NCBI RefSeq assembly: GCF_015999545.1
Contig: NZ_CP065546.1
Span: 3,876,001-3,940,000, forward strand
Source: Lysinibacillus sp. JNUCC-52
Lineage (GTDB): Bacteria; Bacillota; Bacilli; Bacillales_A; Planococcaceae
DNA length: 64,000 bases
Direction of reading: 5' to 3'
Each line of letters begins with the position of its first letter. Position 1 is the stretch's first letter. The position numbers were made by a program, and so were the translations under genes. Of the stretch, positions 8,901 through 17,339 are shown in pieces. Under the pieces are notes generated by a model. It was not told the origin of the DNA. It made no database searches and was given only the letters and a program-made list of their open reading frames with translations.

Positions 8901-9908
8901 ATGGCACAATTAGTGAAAATACAAGATTATATTTCACGTTATCAAATTGATTTAGCTAGATACCCAACACAGTTTGTGCGCTTAAAAAAAAGTCAATGGG
9001 AGCGCATTAAACGTCAATGGGAATTAGGCGAAGATATAACGGAATGGCAGCATACTGAAAATGAAAAAGACAATGATTCTTTTGAAGAAAAAGATCGCTT
9101 CTCATTCATTAAAAAGATTTTTACAGGGCGTCCAAAGGAAGATATCCAAGAAGATATTGAGCAAGTAGACGTGACGAACGAATTTGCCGATGAAGAAGAT
9201 ATCATTCCAGAAGAGGAAACAACATTATCTTTTGAACCGAATATTGTTTACGCACCTCAGTCCATCCATGAATTGAAGCGGATGTTTATAGACCAATTTT
9301 TTCATTTTCAAATGAAATGGGCAAGCTCCACTTTGCGAGAAAAATCGTATGTAGATCCTCGATTTATGCGCGATTCTTTGTTACGTACACTGCTACAAAA
9401 CTTACCAGATAATTATTTAGTCTTTTACTATCCGATTTTACAGGTGAGAAAAGCACCGATCGAGCTGGATGTTGTGTTAATGTCACCAACAGAATGCATT
9501 TGTATTACTGTGCTTGAAGCAGAGAATCAGGCGGTATATGTAGGTGGCAGTGAACGCTTTTGGTTGAAAAAAGTGGGGACAAAGGATTCAAAAATACTCA
9601 ATCCGATGATTAGCTTAAGCAGAATGGAATCTGTTCTAACACAATTATTTAAGCAAGACCAAATAGACATGCCGATTCGTAAGGTTATTTTAACACGTAA
9701 TGGTTATTTCGATTACCCAGGTTCATCTTTTAGTGTTCGCTTAGTCGACCGTCGTAATTATAATGAATGGATGCAGTCATTAAAAAATGTTTCATCACCT
9801 ATGAAGCATATGCAAATTCGAGCAGCTCAAACAATTTTAAATAATGTGCAAACGACTTCTTTTAATCGTGATATTTGGCAACAAACATCTTCAAAAGCTG
9901 AGGACTAA
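8901..9908 (+). CDS. uncharacterised protein, possible NERD/PD-(D/E)xK nuclease-like fold
   Basis: I do not recognise a characterised orthologue of this 335-residue soluble protein. Residues about 1-125 are charged, with an acidic Glu/Asp-rich linker (about 50-115). The C-terminal half contains IELDVVLMSPTECICITVLE near residues 188-207, which has the ELD...(I/V)xxxE spacing of nuclease-related restriction-endonuclease folds such as NERD, but the second catalytic position is not typical (no clear E/QxK). GGAGTG sits 8 bases before ATG. It ends 3 bases before the lipid kinase gene, so the two are probably co-translated. Function is unknown; the fold is a hypothesis. Confidence 0.6.
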   Translation: MAQLVKIQDYISRYQIDLARYPTQFVRLKKSQWERIKRQWELGEDITEWQHTENEKDNDSFEEKDRFSFIKKIFTGRPKEDIQEDIEQVDVTNEFADEEDIIPEEETTLSFEPNIVYAPQSIHELKRMFIDQFFHFQMKWASSTLREKSYVDPRFMRDSLLRTLLQNLPDNYLVFYYPILQVRKAPIELDVVLMSPTECICITVLEAENQAVYVGGSERFWLKKVGTKDSKILNPMISLSRMESVLTQLFKQDQIDMPIRKVILTRNGYFDYPGSSFSVRLVDRRNYNEWMQSLKNVSSPMKHMQIRAAQTILNNVQTTSFNRDIWQQTSSKAED

Positions 9909-9911
9909 CAG

Positions 9912-10865
9912 ATGCATGTATTATTTATTGTTAATGAGTGTGCTGGGAATGGGAAGGGTAAAATTGTTTGGAATAGATTGCAGCAGCAATTATCCATTGA
10001 TTATCAAGTAGCTCTTACACAATACGAAGGGCACGGTCAAGAAATTGCTGAGCAATGGGCGCAAAAAGACCAAACAAAAAAGTTAATCATAGTAGTTGGC
10101 GGAGATGGCACCGTTCATGAAGTTGTTAGTGGCATTGTACATAATCAATTAGTCGTTATTGCCGTGGTCAGTGCAGGCTCTGGTAATGATTTTGCCCGTT
10201 ATTATCCAACATTTAAAAATGCGAAACAGATTGAACTTTATGTCAGGTCGGAATTGTCTGCCAGTATGATGGATATCGGAAAGCTGCAGCTAGGAGCAAT
10301 GCAACACGAAGTATTTGTTAATAATGCGGGAATCGGCTTTGATGCCTATGTCACAAGGCACATAAATAAGTCCCGTCTTAAATACTATTTCAATAAAATA
10401 GGACTTGGTAAGCTTTCCTATGCCGCTGCAGTAGTTAGAGGGTTATTTCGCTTTAGTTGTTTCGATGTAACAGTTCAGACGCAAAATCAAACGATTCATT
10501 TTCAAAATGTCTGGTTTGTCGCTACAAGCAATCAACCGTATTTTGGCGGTGGCATGAAAATTTCACCTATGTCTAAAGCAAATGATGGCAAAGTTGAATT
10601 AACTATTGTCCACAATATTTCTAGAGTGAAATTACTATTAATTTTTGCCACTGTTTTTTTTGAAAAGCATACAAAGTTTCAAGAAATATCTTTTTTACAA
10701 AGCGAGCAATTTGATATTGTTGTGCATGCAAATAGCGTTGATTGTCATACTGATGGAAATTATATCGGAGCGATTGGGCAGGATGTAGTCGTGCGATGTA
10801 CAGTGCAACAACAAGCATGGAAATGTATAACATTGGAAAAGTCAAAAAACGTCATTTCGCAATAA
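9912..10865 (+). CDS. ytlR: diacylglycerol/lipid kinase family protein (YtlR-like)
   Basis: The 317-residue protein has the DAGK catalytic domain: N-terminal IVNECAGNGKG, the nucleotide-binding VVGGDGTVHEVV at about residues 60-71, and SAGSGNDFAR near 90. The family phosphorylates lipids such as diacylglycerol at the membrane surface; the real substrate of YtlR is not established, since DgkB is the housekeeping enzyme in B. subtilis. Weak GAGGA ribosome binding site overlaps the end of the upstream gene. The terminator stem begins inside the last codons. Confidence 0.88.
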   Translation: MHVLFIVNECAGNGKGKIVWNRLQQQLSIDYQVALTQYEGHGQEIAEQWAQKDQTKKLIIVVGGDGTVHEVVSGIVHNQLVVIAVVSAGSGNDFARYYPTFKNAKQIELYVRSELSASMMDIGKLQLGAMQHEVFVNNAGIGFDAYVTRHINKSRLKYYFNKIGLGKLSYAAAVVRGLFRFSCFDVTVQTQNQTIHFQNVWFVATSNQPYFGGGMKISPMSKANDGKVELTIVHNISRVKLLLIFATVFFEKHTKFQEISFLQSEQFDIVVHANSVDCHTDGNYIGAIGQDVVVRCTVQQQAWKCITLEKSKNVISQ

Positions 10866-10888
10866 TATCATGCGAATGTGACGTTTTT
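10844..10888 (+). terminator. terminator overlapping the end of ytlR
   Basis: AAAACGTCA plus TTCGCA pair with TGCGAA and TGACGTTTT around a small internal loop; TTTTT closes it. The 5' arm lies within the ytlR coding sequence. Confidence 0.8.
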
Positions 10889-10942
10889 ACGTTATACTAA
10901 TAAAAAATCAATAATTTCACTATTAAGAAATGAGGAAGAAAA

Positions 10943-11590
10943 TTGAGATTAAGAAATAAGCCTTGGGCAGAGGAAATGATTACAAATCATCCAGAGGTGA
11001 TTATTCCAAATCCTGAAGACTTTAAAGGAAACTGGCAAGCTGTTTTCGGCAATGATCACCCACTACACATTGAAGTAGGAACTGGGAAAGGTCAATTTGT
11101 GACTGGAATGGCCTTGCAAAATCCACATATTAATTATATCGGTATTGAGCTTTATGATAGCGTAATTGTTTGCGCATTAGAAAACATTTTAGAAGCTAAA
11201 TCTCCAGCGAATTTACGTTTATTAAAAGTAAATGGCGCAGATTTAAATAAATTTTTTGAAAAAAATGATGTAGATCGTGTGTATTTGAATTTCTCAGATC
11301 CTTGGCCAAAAATACGCCATGCAAAGCGTCGTTTAACGCACGAGGGTTTTTTGAAATTATATGAGTCGATTCTAGTGGATAATGGGGAAATCCATTTTAA
11401 GACGGATAACCGTAGTCTTTTTGAGTATTCCTTAATTAGTATGTCTGAATACGGTATGTTATTAAAGTATGTATCACTCGACCTACATGCAAATATGCCA
11501 GAAGATAATATTATGACAGAATATGAGCAAAAGTTTTCTGCTAAAGGACAGCCGATTTATCGTTTAGAATCGCAATTTATTAAAAAATAG
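10943..11590 (+). CDS. trmB: tRNA (guanine-N7-)-methyltransferase TrmB
   Basis: The 215-residue SAM-dependent enzyme forms m7G46 in the tRNA variable loop. The SAM motif EVGTGKGQF is at residues 44-52 and the family signature [18 protein letters not shown] around 112-130; GQPIYRLE closes the protein as in B. subtilis TrmB. It starts with TTG at 10943, behind GAGGAAG with about 5 bases spacing, and the following residues MRLRNKPWA match family N-termini. It lies 21 bases before ytnP. Confidence 0.95.
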   Translation: MRLRNKPWAEEMITNHPEVIIPNPEDFKGNWQAVFGNDHPLHIEVGTGKGQFVTGMALQNPHINYIGIELYDSVIVCALENILEAKSPANLRLLKVNGADLNKFFEKNDVDRVYLNFSDPWPKIRHAKRRLTHEGFLKLYESILVDNGEIHFKTDNRSLFEYSLISMSEYGMLLKYVSLDLHANMPEDNIMTEYEQKFSAKGQPIYRLESQFIKK

Positions 11591-11611
11591 CAAACAGTAG
11601 GGGGAGTATGG

Positions 11612-12481
11612 ATGGATCAGTTACAGTTTCATAATATGTCATTATCATGGCTAAACGGGGGTGTCACTTGCCTTGATGGCGGTGCAATGTTTGGCGTAGT
11701 ACCAAAACCACTTTGGTCACGCAAATATCCAGTAAACGAAAACAATCAAATCGAATTACCTACAGAGCCTATCTTAATACAATATGATGGGAAAAACTAT
11801 CTTGTTGATACGGGTGTTGGTTTTAACAAATTAAATGAAAAGCAATTGCGAAACTATGGAGTAACAGAAGAATCAACTCTAGCTGATAGTTTGCAAGAGC
11901 TTGGCTTAACAACGGCTGATATTGATGCAATTTTAATGACGCATTTACATTTTGATCATGCGGGTGGTCTTACACGATGGGAAGGTGAAGTTTTAGTCCC
12001 TACATTCCCTAATGCTAAAATTTATGTAACAAAAATTGAATGGGATGAAATGCGTGAGCCGAATATTCGCTCTAAAAATACGTATTGGAAAGAAAATTGG
12101 GAGCCTGTTCAACATTTAGTAGAAACATATGAAGGGTCGTTAGAGGTTGCTTCTGGAATTGAAATGATTCATACAGGTGGACATAGCGATGGACATGCTA
12201 TTATTAAATTAACGCAAAATGGCGAAGTAATGTTGCATATGGCAGATATTATGCCAACTCATGCGCATCAAAATCCATTATGGGTGTTAGCATATGATGA
12301 TTATCCAATGACGAGTGTTTTTGCCAAAGAACGTCTTATGAAGGAAGCTTTAGCAAATGGCTACAGTTTTATTTTCTACCATGATGCATATTACCGTATG
12401 ATTAAATGGGATGAAACAGGCAAGGAAATTGTTGATAAATTAGAACGTAGCAGACAAGCTGTTATTACATTTAATAAATAA
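11612..12481 (+). CDS. ytnP: metallo-beta-lactamase-fold hydrolase, probable quorum-quenching lactonase YtnP
   Basis: The 289-residue zinc hydrolase has HLHFDHAGG at residues 111-119 (the dinuclear HxHxDH motif), a downstream TGGHSDGH and [10 protein letters not shown]. It matches the B. subtilis YtnP group, reported to hydrolyse N-acyl-homoserine lactones and to interfere with Streptomyces signalling. Ribosome binding site GGGGGAG is 5 bases upstream. It is probably in one transcript with trmB and is closed by a strong terminator. The fold is certain; the lactone substrate is by orthology. Confidence 0.88.
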   Translation: MDQLQFHNMSLSWLNGGVTCLDGGAMFGVVPKPLWSRKYPVNENNQIELPTEPILIQYDGKNYLVDTGVGFNKLNEKQLRNYGVTEESTLADSLQELGLTTADIDAILMTHLHFDHAGGLTRWEGEVLVPTFPNAKIYVTKIEWDEMREPNIRSKNTYWKENWEPVQHLVETYEGSLEVASGIEMIHTGGHSDGHAIIKLTQNGEVMLHMADIMPTHAHQNPLWVLAYDDYPMTSVFAKERLMKEALANGYSFIFYHDAYYRMIKWDETGKEIVDKLERSRQAVITFNK

Positions 12482-12524
12482 TATATGGATTTCATGTGTG
12501 ATTGCTTTTACAGACCACACTTTA

Positions 12525-12567
12525 GACTATAGGCTAGCTTAAAGAGCCTATAGTCTTTTTTATTTTT
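12525..12567 (+). terminator. rho-independent terminator after ytnP
   Basis: Perfect 11-bp stem GACTATAGGCT / AGCCTATAGTC (12525-12535, 12545-12555) followed by TTTTTT and further Ts. Confidence 0.92.
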
Positions 12568-12638
12568 AGACATTCAAAAATGGAGTGTAGAGCTCTGGAA
12601 AGGAAATATGTATTTTTAATATTTCGAAATATTTTTTT

Positions 12639-12648
12639 GTAATATTCA
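12639..12648 (+). promoter_or_regulatory. isolated operator half-site upstream of the EIIC gene
   Basis: TGTAATATTC here is identical to the left arm of the palindrome at 12709-12731, which starts the same ten bases at 12710, 71 bp downstream. Confidence 0.45.
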
Positions 12649-12708
12649 GCTATTTGGAAACGACTACTTTCTGAGTGGTGATATAATATGCTATTTACCA
12701 ATTTTAAC

Positions 12709-12731
12709 ATGTAATATTCTGAATATTACAT
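12709..12731 (+). promoter_or_regulatory. 23-bp palindromic operator
   Basis: ATGTAATATTC - T - GAATATTACAT is a perfect palindrome with 11-bp arms and a single central base. It ends one base before the -35 box of the promoter at 12733, a position compatible with an activator or a repressor. I do not recognise the regulator. Confidence 0.7.
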
Positions 12732-12732
12732 A

Positions 12733-12761
12733 TTGACTGATTAATCTAATATTAATATACT
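12733..12761 (+). promoter_or_regulatory. sigma-A promoter for the EIIC gene
   Basis: TTGACT (12733-12738), 17-bp spacer, TATACT (12756-12761): near consensus. The coding start is 49 bases past the -10. Confidence 0.8.
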
Positions 12762-12809
12762 AAGATAACATCAAAGAGCGTTAGATTGACAGAAGGGAAA
12801 TGAAATACA

Positions 12810-13838
12810 ATGAAAAATTTTATCAATAATGTACTAACTGGGATGAGTATGGGAATTGTTGTTTGTTTAATTCCCAATGCATTAGTAGGTGAGATATTAA
12901 AACTAATAATTCCTTATGTGCCCCAGCTAGAAATTATTTTAAATACATCTGTATTAGCAATGAGTCTACTACCTGTTATTATTGGCGTCATGACAGGAAT
13001 TTGCTTTAAATTAACACCTGTCCAAACATGTAGCGTTGGACTAGCTGCATTTGTTGGTAGTGGTGTATATACTATTGATCCAGATACAGGCATTACAATT
13101 GCTGGTATTGGTGTTGTTATTAATATTGGGATTACGACTGCTTTAGCTGTGTTATTTGTGCAATTTTTAGGTAATAAGCTGAAGGACTTTACACTATTAT
13201 TAATGCCTGCACTTGCTATGTTTGTACCTGGTTTAATCGGCAACGCCATTTTACCATATGTGCGTACAGGTTCAGGATATGTTGGACTTATTATTGAACA
13301 TTTAACGACGTTACAGCCAGTAGTAATGGGCTCACTCATTGCTATGATTTTCTCAATATTAATTATTTCACCAATTTCTACTATAGGTGTAGCTACAGTA
13401 ATTATGTTATCAGGCATCGGTGCTGGTGCAGCCAATCTCGGTGTTTGTGCATCTGGTGTAGGGATGTGTATTGCAAGTTATAAGGCGAACAATATTGGTA
13501 CTGCCATTGCCCATGTAGCATCTGCAAAAATTCAAATGCGTAATTTTTTCATGAAGCCAAAAATAGCTTTTCCGATGATTATTACTGCGGGAATATTAGG
13601 CGCCTTAGCAGGACTCTTTGAAATTGTAGGTACACCATACAGTGCTGGTTTCGGTCTAGGTGGCTTTGTTGGACCATTGAAGTATTTAAGCTTAGTAGGT
13701 TGGACACCTTATACACTAACAATAGCGATAACGTTATTTATCGCCCTGCCTATTCTATTAAATGTTGTCTTACTACGAATCTTCTCGATGAAACTGAAAT
13801 GGATTACATCGGAAGACTATAAGGTGCATTATGAATAA
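12810..13838 (+). CDS. orphan PTS EIIC-like membrane transporter (PTS_EIIC_2 family)
   Basis: The 342-residue protein has about 9-10 hydrophobic segments, is rich in Gly/Ile/Val, and resembles stand-alone EIIC_2-type permeases. No EIIA, EIIB or HPr gene is nearby, and no phosphorylatable domain is fused to it, so either it uses PTS components encoded elsewhere or it transports without phosphorylation. The substrate is unknown. The ribosome binding site is weak (AAGGG 12 bases upstream). The gene is monocistronic between terminators and has its own strong promoter and palindromic operator, which suggests tight control. Confidence 0.75.
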   Translation: MKNFINNVLTGMSMGIVVCLIPNALVGEILKLIIPYVPQLEIILNTSVLAMSLLPVIIGVMTGICFKLTPVQTCSVGLAAFVGSGVYTIDPDTGITIAGIGVVINIGITTALAVLFVQFLGNKLKDFTLLLMPALAMFVPGLIGNAILPYVRTGSGYVGLIIEHLTTLQPVVMGSLIAMIFSILIISPISTIGVATVIMLSGIGAGAANLGVCASGVGMCIASYKANNIGTAIAHVASAKIQMRNFFMKPKIAFPMIITAGILGALAGLFEIVGTPYSAGFGLGGFVGPLKYLSLVGWTPYTLTIAITLFIALPILLNVVLLRIFSMKLKWITSEDYKVHYE

Positions 13839-13842
13839 TGGA

Positions 13843-13870
13843 AAAGTCTCCGTTTGGGGGCTTTTTTTTC
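13843..13870 (+). terminator. terminator after the EIIC gene
   Basis: AAGTCTCC pairs with GGGGGCTT (two G-T pairs) around GTTT, followed by eight Ts. Confidence 0.8.
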
Positions 13871-13938
13871 GTGAACATTTTGGAAAATATGATACACTAA
13901 AAGCTATACTAAAACACAAAAGAGAGTTGAAATAAATT

Positions 13939-15165
13939 ATGGTAACGGAGCAACCATTTTTACCAGTATTATTAGGATCAGATATGAATGCATACGGCAT
14001 GGCACGAGCATTTTATGAGGCATATGGCATTAAGCCACTTGTATTAGGACGTTCACATTTAACAGCAACACAAGATAGCCATATTTTAGAATTTAAAGAA
14101 ATTGATCGTTTAAATGAACAGGACGTATTTGCACCAGCACTTGCTCAAATTGCAAAGCAATATGCTGATAAAAAATTACTGCTACTTGCTTGTGGCGATG
14201 ATTATGCAAAGCTCATCATTAAAAACAAACCTGCATTACAGGAGCATTTTACAGTACCATATATTGATGAATCATTAATGGTTGAAATTTTATTAAAAGA
14301 AAATTTCTATAAAATGTGTGAGAAGTACGACTTTAAATATCCAGGTACAACAACGGTAACAGCGAAAAACTATGAAAATTTCACGCCACCATTTAACTAC
14401 CCAATCATTATAAAAGCATCGAATTCAGTAGAATATTGGGCATGTAAATTCCCAGGCAAGAAAAAGGTGTTCGTTGCACACGATGAAGCGGAAAAAAGTG
14501 CAATTTTAAAAGCTATTTATAGTTCTACTTACCAAGATACAATGATTATTCAAGAATTCATCCCTGGTGATGATTCGTATATGCGCGTGTTAAATGCGTA
14601 TGTAGGAAAAGACGGCAAAGTAAAGCTAATGTGTTTAGGTAACCCGATTTTAGAAGAGCATTCACCAGAAGGTATCGGAAGCTATGCAGCCATCGTTACG
14701 ACATACGATAAAGAGCTTATGGATCAAGTACGCCACTTTTTAGAGGATATCGGTTATACTGGCTTTGCTAATTTCGATATGAAATACGACATTCGCGACA
14801 AACAATATAAATTATTCGAAATAAATTTACGTAACGGACGCTCAAGCTATTATGTAACGGCAAGCGGACATAATTTAATGAAATATGTTGCGGACGACCA
14901 TATGTTAAATATCGAGCAACAGTTAACGTATGTAGAAGACAAGCATTTATGGATGATTATTCCGAAAGGCGTGTTATTTAAATACGCTTCTAACGAAAAG
15001 CTAAAGCTTGAAGCGCAAAAATTGATCCGTGAAGGGAAGTATACAAATTCTCTTTACTTCAATAAGGACATGAATGCAAAGCGTTGGGTAAAGCTTACAC
15101 TAAATAATTTAAATTATTATCGAAAATATAAAAAGTATTTCAATAATAAAGGTCTAGAAGAATAA
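13939..15165 (+). CDS. D-aspartate ligase (ATP-grasp), makes the L-Lys-D-Asp peptidoglycan bridge
   Basis: The 408-residue ATP-grasp protein is strikingly like Enterococcus faecium Asl: shared blocks include PVLLGSDMNAYGMAR, LLACGDDYAKLI, QEFIPGDDSYMRVLNAYV, MCLGNPILEE and YTGFANFDMKYDIRD, with LFEINLRNGRSSYY carrying the Mg-binding Glu/Asn. The family activates the beta-carboxyl of D-Asp as an acyl phosphate and joins it to the epsilon-amino group of L-Lys in UDP-MurNAc-pentapeptide. Lysinibacillus walls are type A4alpha (L-Lys-D-Asp), so the role fits. An aspartate racemase is not in the window. No strong ribosome binding site is visible (GAGTTGA upstream). The gene is monocistronic. Confidence 0.9.
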   Translation: MVTEQPFLPVLLGSDMNAYGMARAFYEAYGIKPLVLGRSHLTATQDSHILEFKEIDRLNEQDVFAPALAQIAKQYADKKLLLLACGDDYAKLIIKNKPALQEHFTVPYIDESLMVEILLKENFYKMCEKYDFKYPGTTTVTAKNYENFTPPFNYPIIIKASNSVEYWACKFPGKKKVFVAHDEAEKSAILKAIYSSTYQDTMIIQEFIPGDDSYMRVLNAYVGKDGKVKLMCLGNPILEEHSPEGIGSYAAIVTTYDKELMDQVRHFLEDIGYTGFANFDMKYDIRDKQYKLFEINLRNGRSSYYVTASGHNLMKYVADDHMLNIEQQLTYVEDKHLWMIIPKGVLFKYASNEKLKLEAQKLIREGKYTNSLYFNKDMNAKRWVKLTLNNLNYYRKYKKYFNNKGLEE

Positions 15166-15173
15166 GATTGATT

Positions 15174-15204
15174 AAAAGGAGGTATAACACATATACCTCC
15201 TTTT
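15174..15204 (+). terminator. rho-independent terminator after the D-Asp ligase gene
   Basis: AAAAGGAGGTATA pairs with the complementary TATACCTCCTTTT around a very short loop. This is a very stable stem with T/A tails on both sides. Confidence 0.88.
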
Positions 15205-15281
15205 AGTTTAGGGAAAAACTCGAAAAACGACGACTGCTAGTGATTTCTACTATGCGCGGGCGCTTTTTGCGGAGTGCGGGA

Positions 15282-15634
15282 GCGTGATTCCGCGGAGCGA
15301 GGGTGTGATTCCGCGGAGCAAGGGCGTGATTCCGCGGAGCAAGGGCGTGATTCCGCGAAGCGAGAGTGTGATTCCGCGGAGCAAGGGTTTGATTCCGCGA
15401 AGCGCGTGCGTGATTCCGCGGAGCAAGGATATAATCCCGCGAAGCGAGAGTGTGATTCCGCGGAGCAAGTGCGTGATTCCGCGAAGCGAGAGCGTAATTC
15501 CGCGAAGCAAGGAGTGGATTCCGCGAAGCAAGGGCGTGATTCCGCGAAGCGAGAGTGTGTGCGCGAAGCGAGAGCGTAATTCCGCGAAGCGAGAGCGTAA
15601 TTCCGCGGAGCAAGGGTTTGATTCCGCGAAGCGC
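15282..15634. repeat. 17-unit GC-rich 21-bp tandem array
   Basis: Seventeen units share the pattern GnGTGATTCCGCG(G/A)AGC(A/G)A. Sixteen whole units are 21 bp, except unit 14 which has lost 2 bases, and the first is counted from its 19-base recognisable part. Seven units carry the palindromic core CCGCGG and ten carry CGCGA. Units 6 and 17 are identical, suggesting block duplication. GC content is far above the flanks. Long open frames appear in several frames on both strands because the period is a multiple of three; none has a convincing start, so I do not call a gene. Confidence 0.92.
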
Positions 15635-15666
15635 GTGTAAGCAAGTCCCAACATTTAAATTTTTGA

Positions 15667-15706
15667 AAATAAAAAAAGCATGTGAGACATTGTTATGTCC
15701 ACATGC
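15667..15706 (-). terminator. terminator after ytzB
   Basis: GCATGTG and GACAT (15678-15690) pair with ATGTC and CACATGC (15695-15706). On the minus strand the stem runs into TTTTTTT. Confidence 0.85.
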
Positions 15707-15723
15707 TATTCTATGATGTTTTG

Positions 15724-16038
15724 TTAAACTTCCGTCAATTCTACGACTACGCCAGAGCGTGCATCTGCAGCAAACTCGAATGTTTGCATTTCACCCTCGT
15801 GCATGCGTGAAATACCACCACGATAAACAGGAATAGTCATAAATCCATTTGTGAAATTGTCAGTTTTCATAAAAATCCAAGAACCGTCTATTGGCGAATC
15901 CTTTTTAAATTCCTTTTTTATGTTTTCAAGTACTTGTCCTGCGGGTACATACGGAGAAACTTTTTCACTAGCTTCTTTAATAATGACTGCCGCGGCGAGG
16001 CCTGTTGCAACACCAATTAAAAAATCACGTAATTTCAT
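15724..16038 (-). CDS. ytzB: small membrane-anchored or secreted protein (YtzB-like)
   Basis: The 104-residue protein starts MKLRDFLIGVATGLAAAVIIKEA, a hydrophobic segment (about residues 6-20) consistent with an uncleaved anchor or signal peptide, followed by a soluble domain with YRGGISRMHEGEMQTFEFAADA. Size and position beside ytoP match B. subtilis YtzB, an uncharacterised protein. AGGAGG precedes the ATG. It is divergent from ytoP. No biochemical role can be assigned. Confidence 0.75.
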   Translation of the reverse strand: MKLRDFLIGVATGLAAAVIIKEASEKVSPYVPAGQVLENIKKEFKKDSPIDGSWIFMKTDNFTNGFMTIPVYRGGISRMHEGEMQTFEFAADARSGVVVELTEV

Positions 16039-16204
16039 GGGTAATTTCCTCCTTTTCCTATAGCTCTATTTTAGCATAGCACAAAGAAGGAAAGCACGTT
16101 CATTATAAAGGACTTTCAAGAAATGTATCAATATTTCGACTTCTGAAATAATTATGATACAATAAGCAAGGAAGAAAATTCTACTTCGTGGGGAGAGAGT
16201 CATC

Positions 16205-17281
16205 ATGAATGAGGAAACATTACAATTATTTAAAACATTAACTGAATTACCTGGGGCTCCGGGCAATGAGCATGCAGTGCGTGCATTTATGCGTTCTGAG
16301 CTACAGAAGTACTCAGATGAGGTAATTCAAGATCATTTAGGTGGTATTTTTGGTGTAAAGCATAGTGCTGTATCAGATGCCCCTAAAATCCTAGTAGCAG
16401 GTCACATGGACGAAGTAGCATTCATGGTAACGTCGATTACTGATAATGGATTAATTCGTTTTCAAACACTAGGTGGCTGGTGGAACCAAGTTATGTTAGC
16501 ACAGCGTGTGGAAGTGTACACGAAAAATGGTGCAATTCCAGGTGTTATCTCATCTATTCCACCGCATTTACTAACAGATGCAGAACGAGCAAAACCAATG
16601 GAAATTAAAAATATGCTAATTGATGTTGGGGCAGACAATAAAGAGGATGCAATTGCTCTTGGTGTTCGTCCAGGACAGTCAATTATCCCAGTATGTTCAT
16701 TTACGCCGATGGCAAATCCGAAAAAAATTATGGCAAAAGCATGGGATAACCGTTATGGCTGTGGACTGGCGATTGAATTAATGAAAGAAGTAAAAGATGA
16801 AAAATTAGCTTCTCATTTATATTCAGGCGCAAATGTTATGGAAGAGGTTGGCCTTCGTGGTGCTCAAGTTTCAGCTAATATGATTAAGCCTGATTTATTT
16901 TTTGCTTTAGATGCATCACCAGCTAATGATATGTCTGGAGATAAAAATCAATTTGGTCAACTAGGTAAAGGGACATTATTACGAATACTTGACCGTACAA
17001 TGGTAACACATCGTGGTATGCGTGAATTTGTGTTAGATACGGCAGAATCTAATCATATTCCTTATCAGTATTTTGTATCTCAAGGTGGCACAGATGCTGG
17101 CCGTGTACATACATCTAATGACGGTATACCAAGTGCTGTAATTGGTGTTTGCTCACGTTATATCCATACATCAGCATCGATTATTCATATTGATGACTAT
17201 GCTGCAGCTAAAGCATTAATTGTAGAATTAGTGAAAAAAGCTGATCGTTCGACATTAGAGACGATTCGCGCTAATGTATAA
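16205..17281 (+). CDS. ytoP: M42-family glutamyl/aminopeptidase YtoP
   Basis: The 358-residue cytosolic metallo-aminopeptidase is of the M42 (FrvX/PepA) type that forms large oligomeric cages and trims peptides. Metal and catalytic residues are visible: GHMDE (H67, D69), KAWDNRYG (D181), MEEVGLRG (E213-E214) and ALDAS (D236); a C-terminal [14 protein letters not shown] carries the last His. GGGGAGAG lies upstream of ATG. The gene is closed by a terminator at 17292. Confidence 0.93.
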   Translation: MNEETLQLFKTLTELPGAPGNEHAVRAFMRSELQKYSDEVIQDHLGGIFGVKHSAVSDAPKILVAGHMDEVAFMVTSITDNGLIRFQTLGGWWNQVMLAQRVEVYTKNGAIPGVISSIPPHLLTDAERAKPMEIKNMLIDVGADNKEDAIALGVRPGQSIIPVCSFTPMANPKKIMAKAWDNRYGCGLAIELMKEVKDEKLASHLYSGANVMEEVGLRGAQVSANMIKPDLFFALDASPANDMSGDKNQFGQLGKGTLLRILDRTMVTHRGMREFVLDTAESNHIPYQYFVSQGGTDAGRVHTSNDGIPSAVIGVCSRYIHTSASIIHIDDYAAAKALIVELVKKADRSTLETIRANV

Positions 17282-17291
17282 GTAAAACAGA

Positions 17292-17315
17292 AGGTGCCTA
17301 TTAGGGCATCTTTTT
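17292..17315 (+). terminator. terminator after ytoP
   Basis: AGGTGCCT pairs with GGGCATCT (with G-T pairs), followed by TTTTT. Confidence 0.75.
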
Positions 17316-17339
17316 CTATGCAAAGAAAGAGGGATTATA

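Noticed and set aside
12914..13435. 173-codon frame on the minus strand inside the EIIC gene
   Set aside because: It is antisense to a clear membrane protein gene with promoter and ribosome binding site; its residue composition is that of a reverse-frame shadow.
15282..15634. CRISPR array
   Set aside because: Units are contiguous without unique spacers and no cas genes are nearby.
15203..15654. Long overlapping open frames on both strands in the 21-bp array
   Set aside because: They arise because 21 is a multiple of 3. At least five frames are open at once, the products are simple heptad repeats, and no start or ribosome binding site is convincing.
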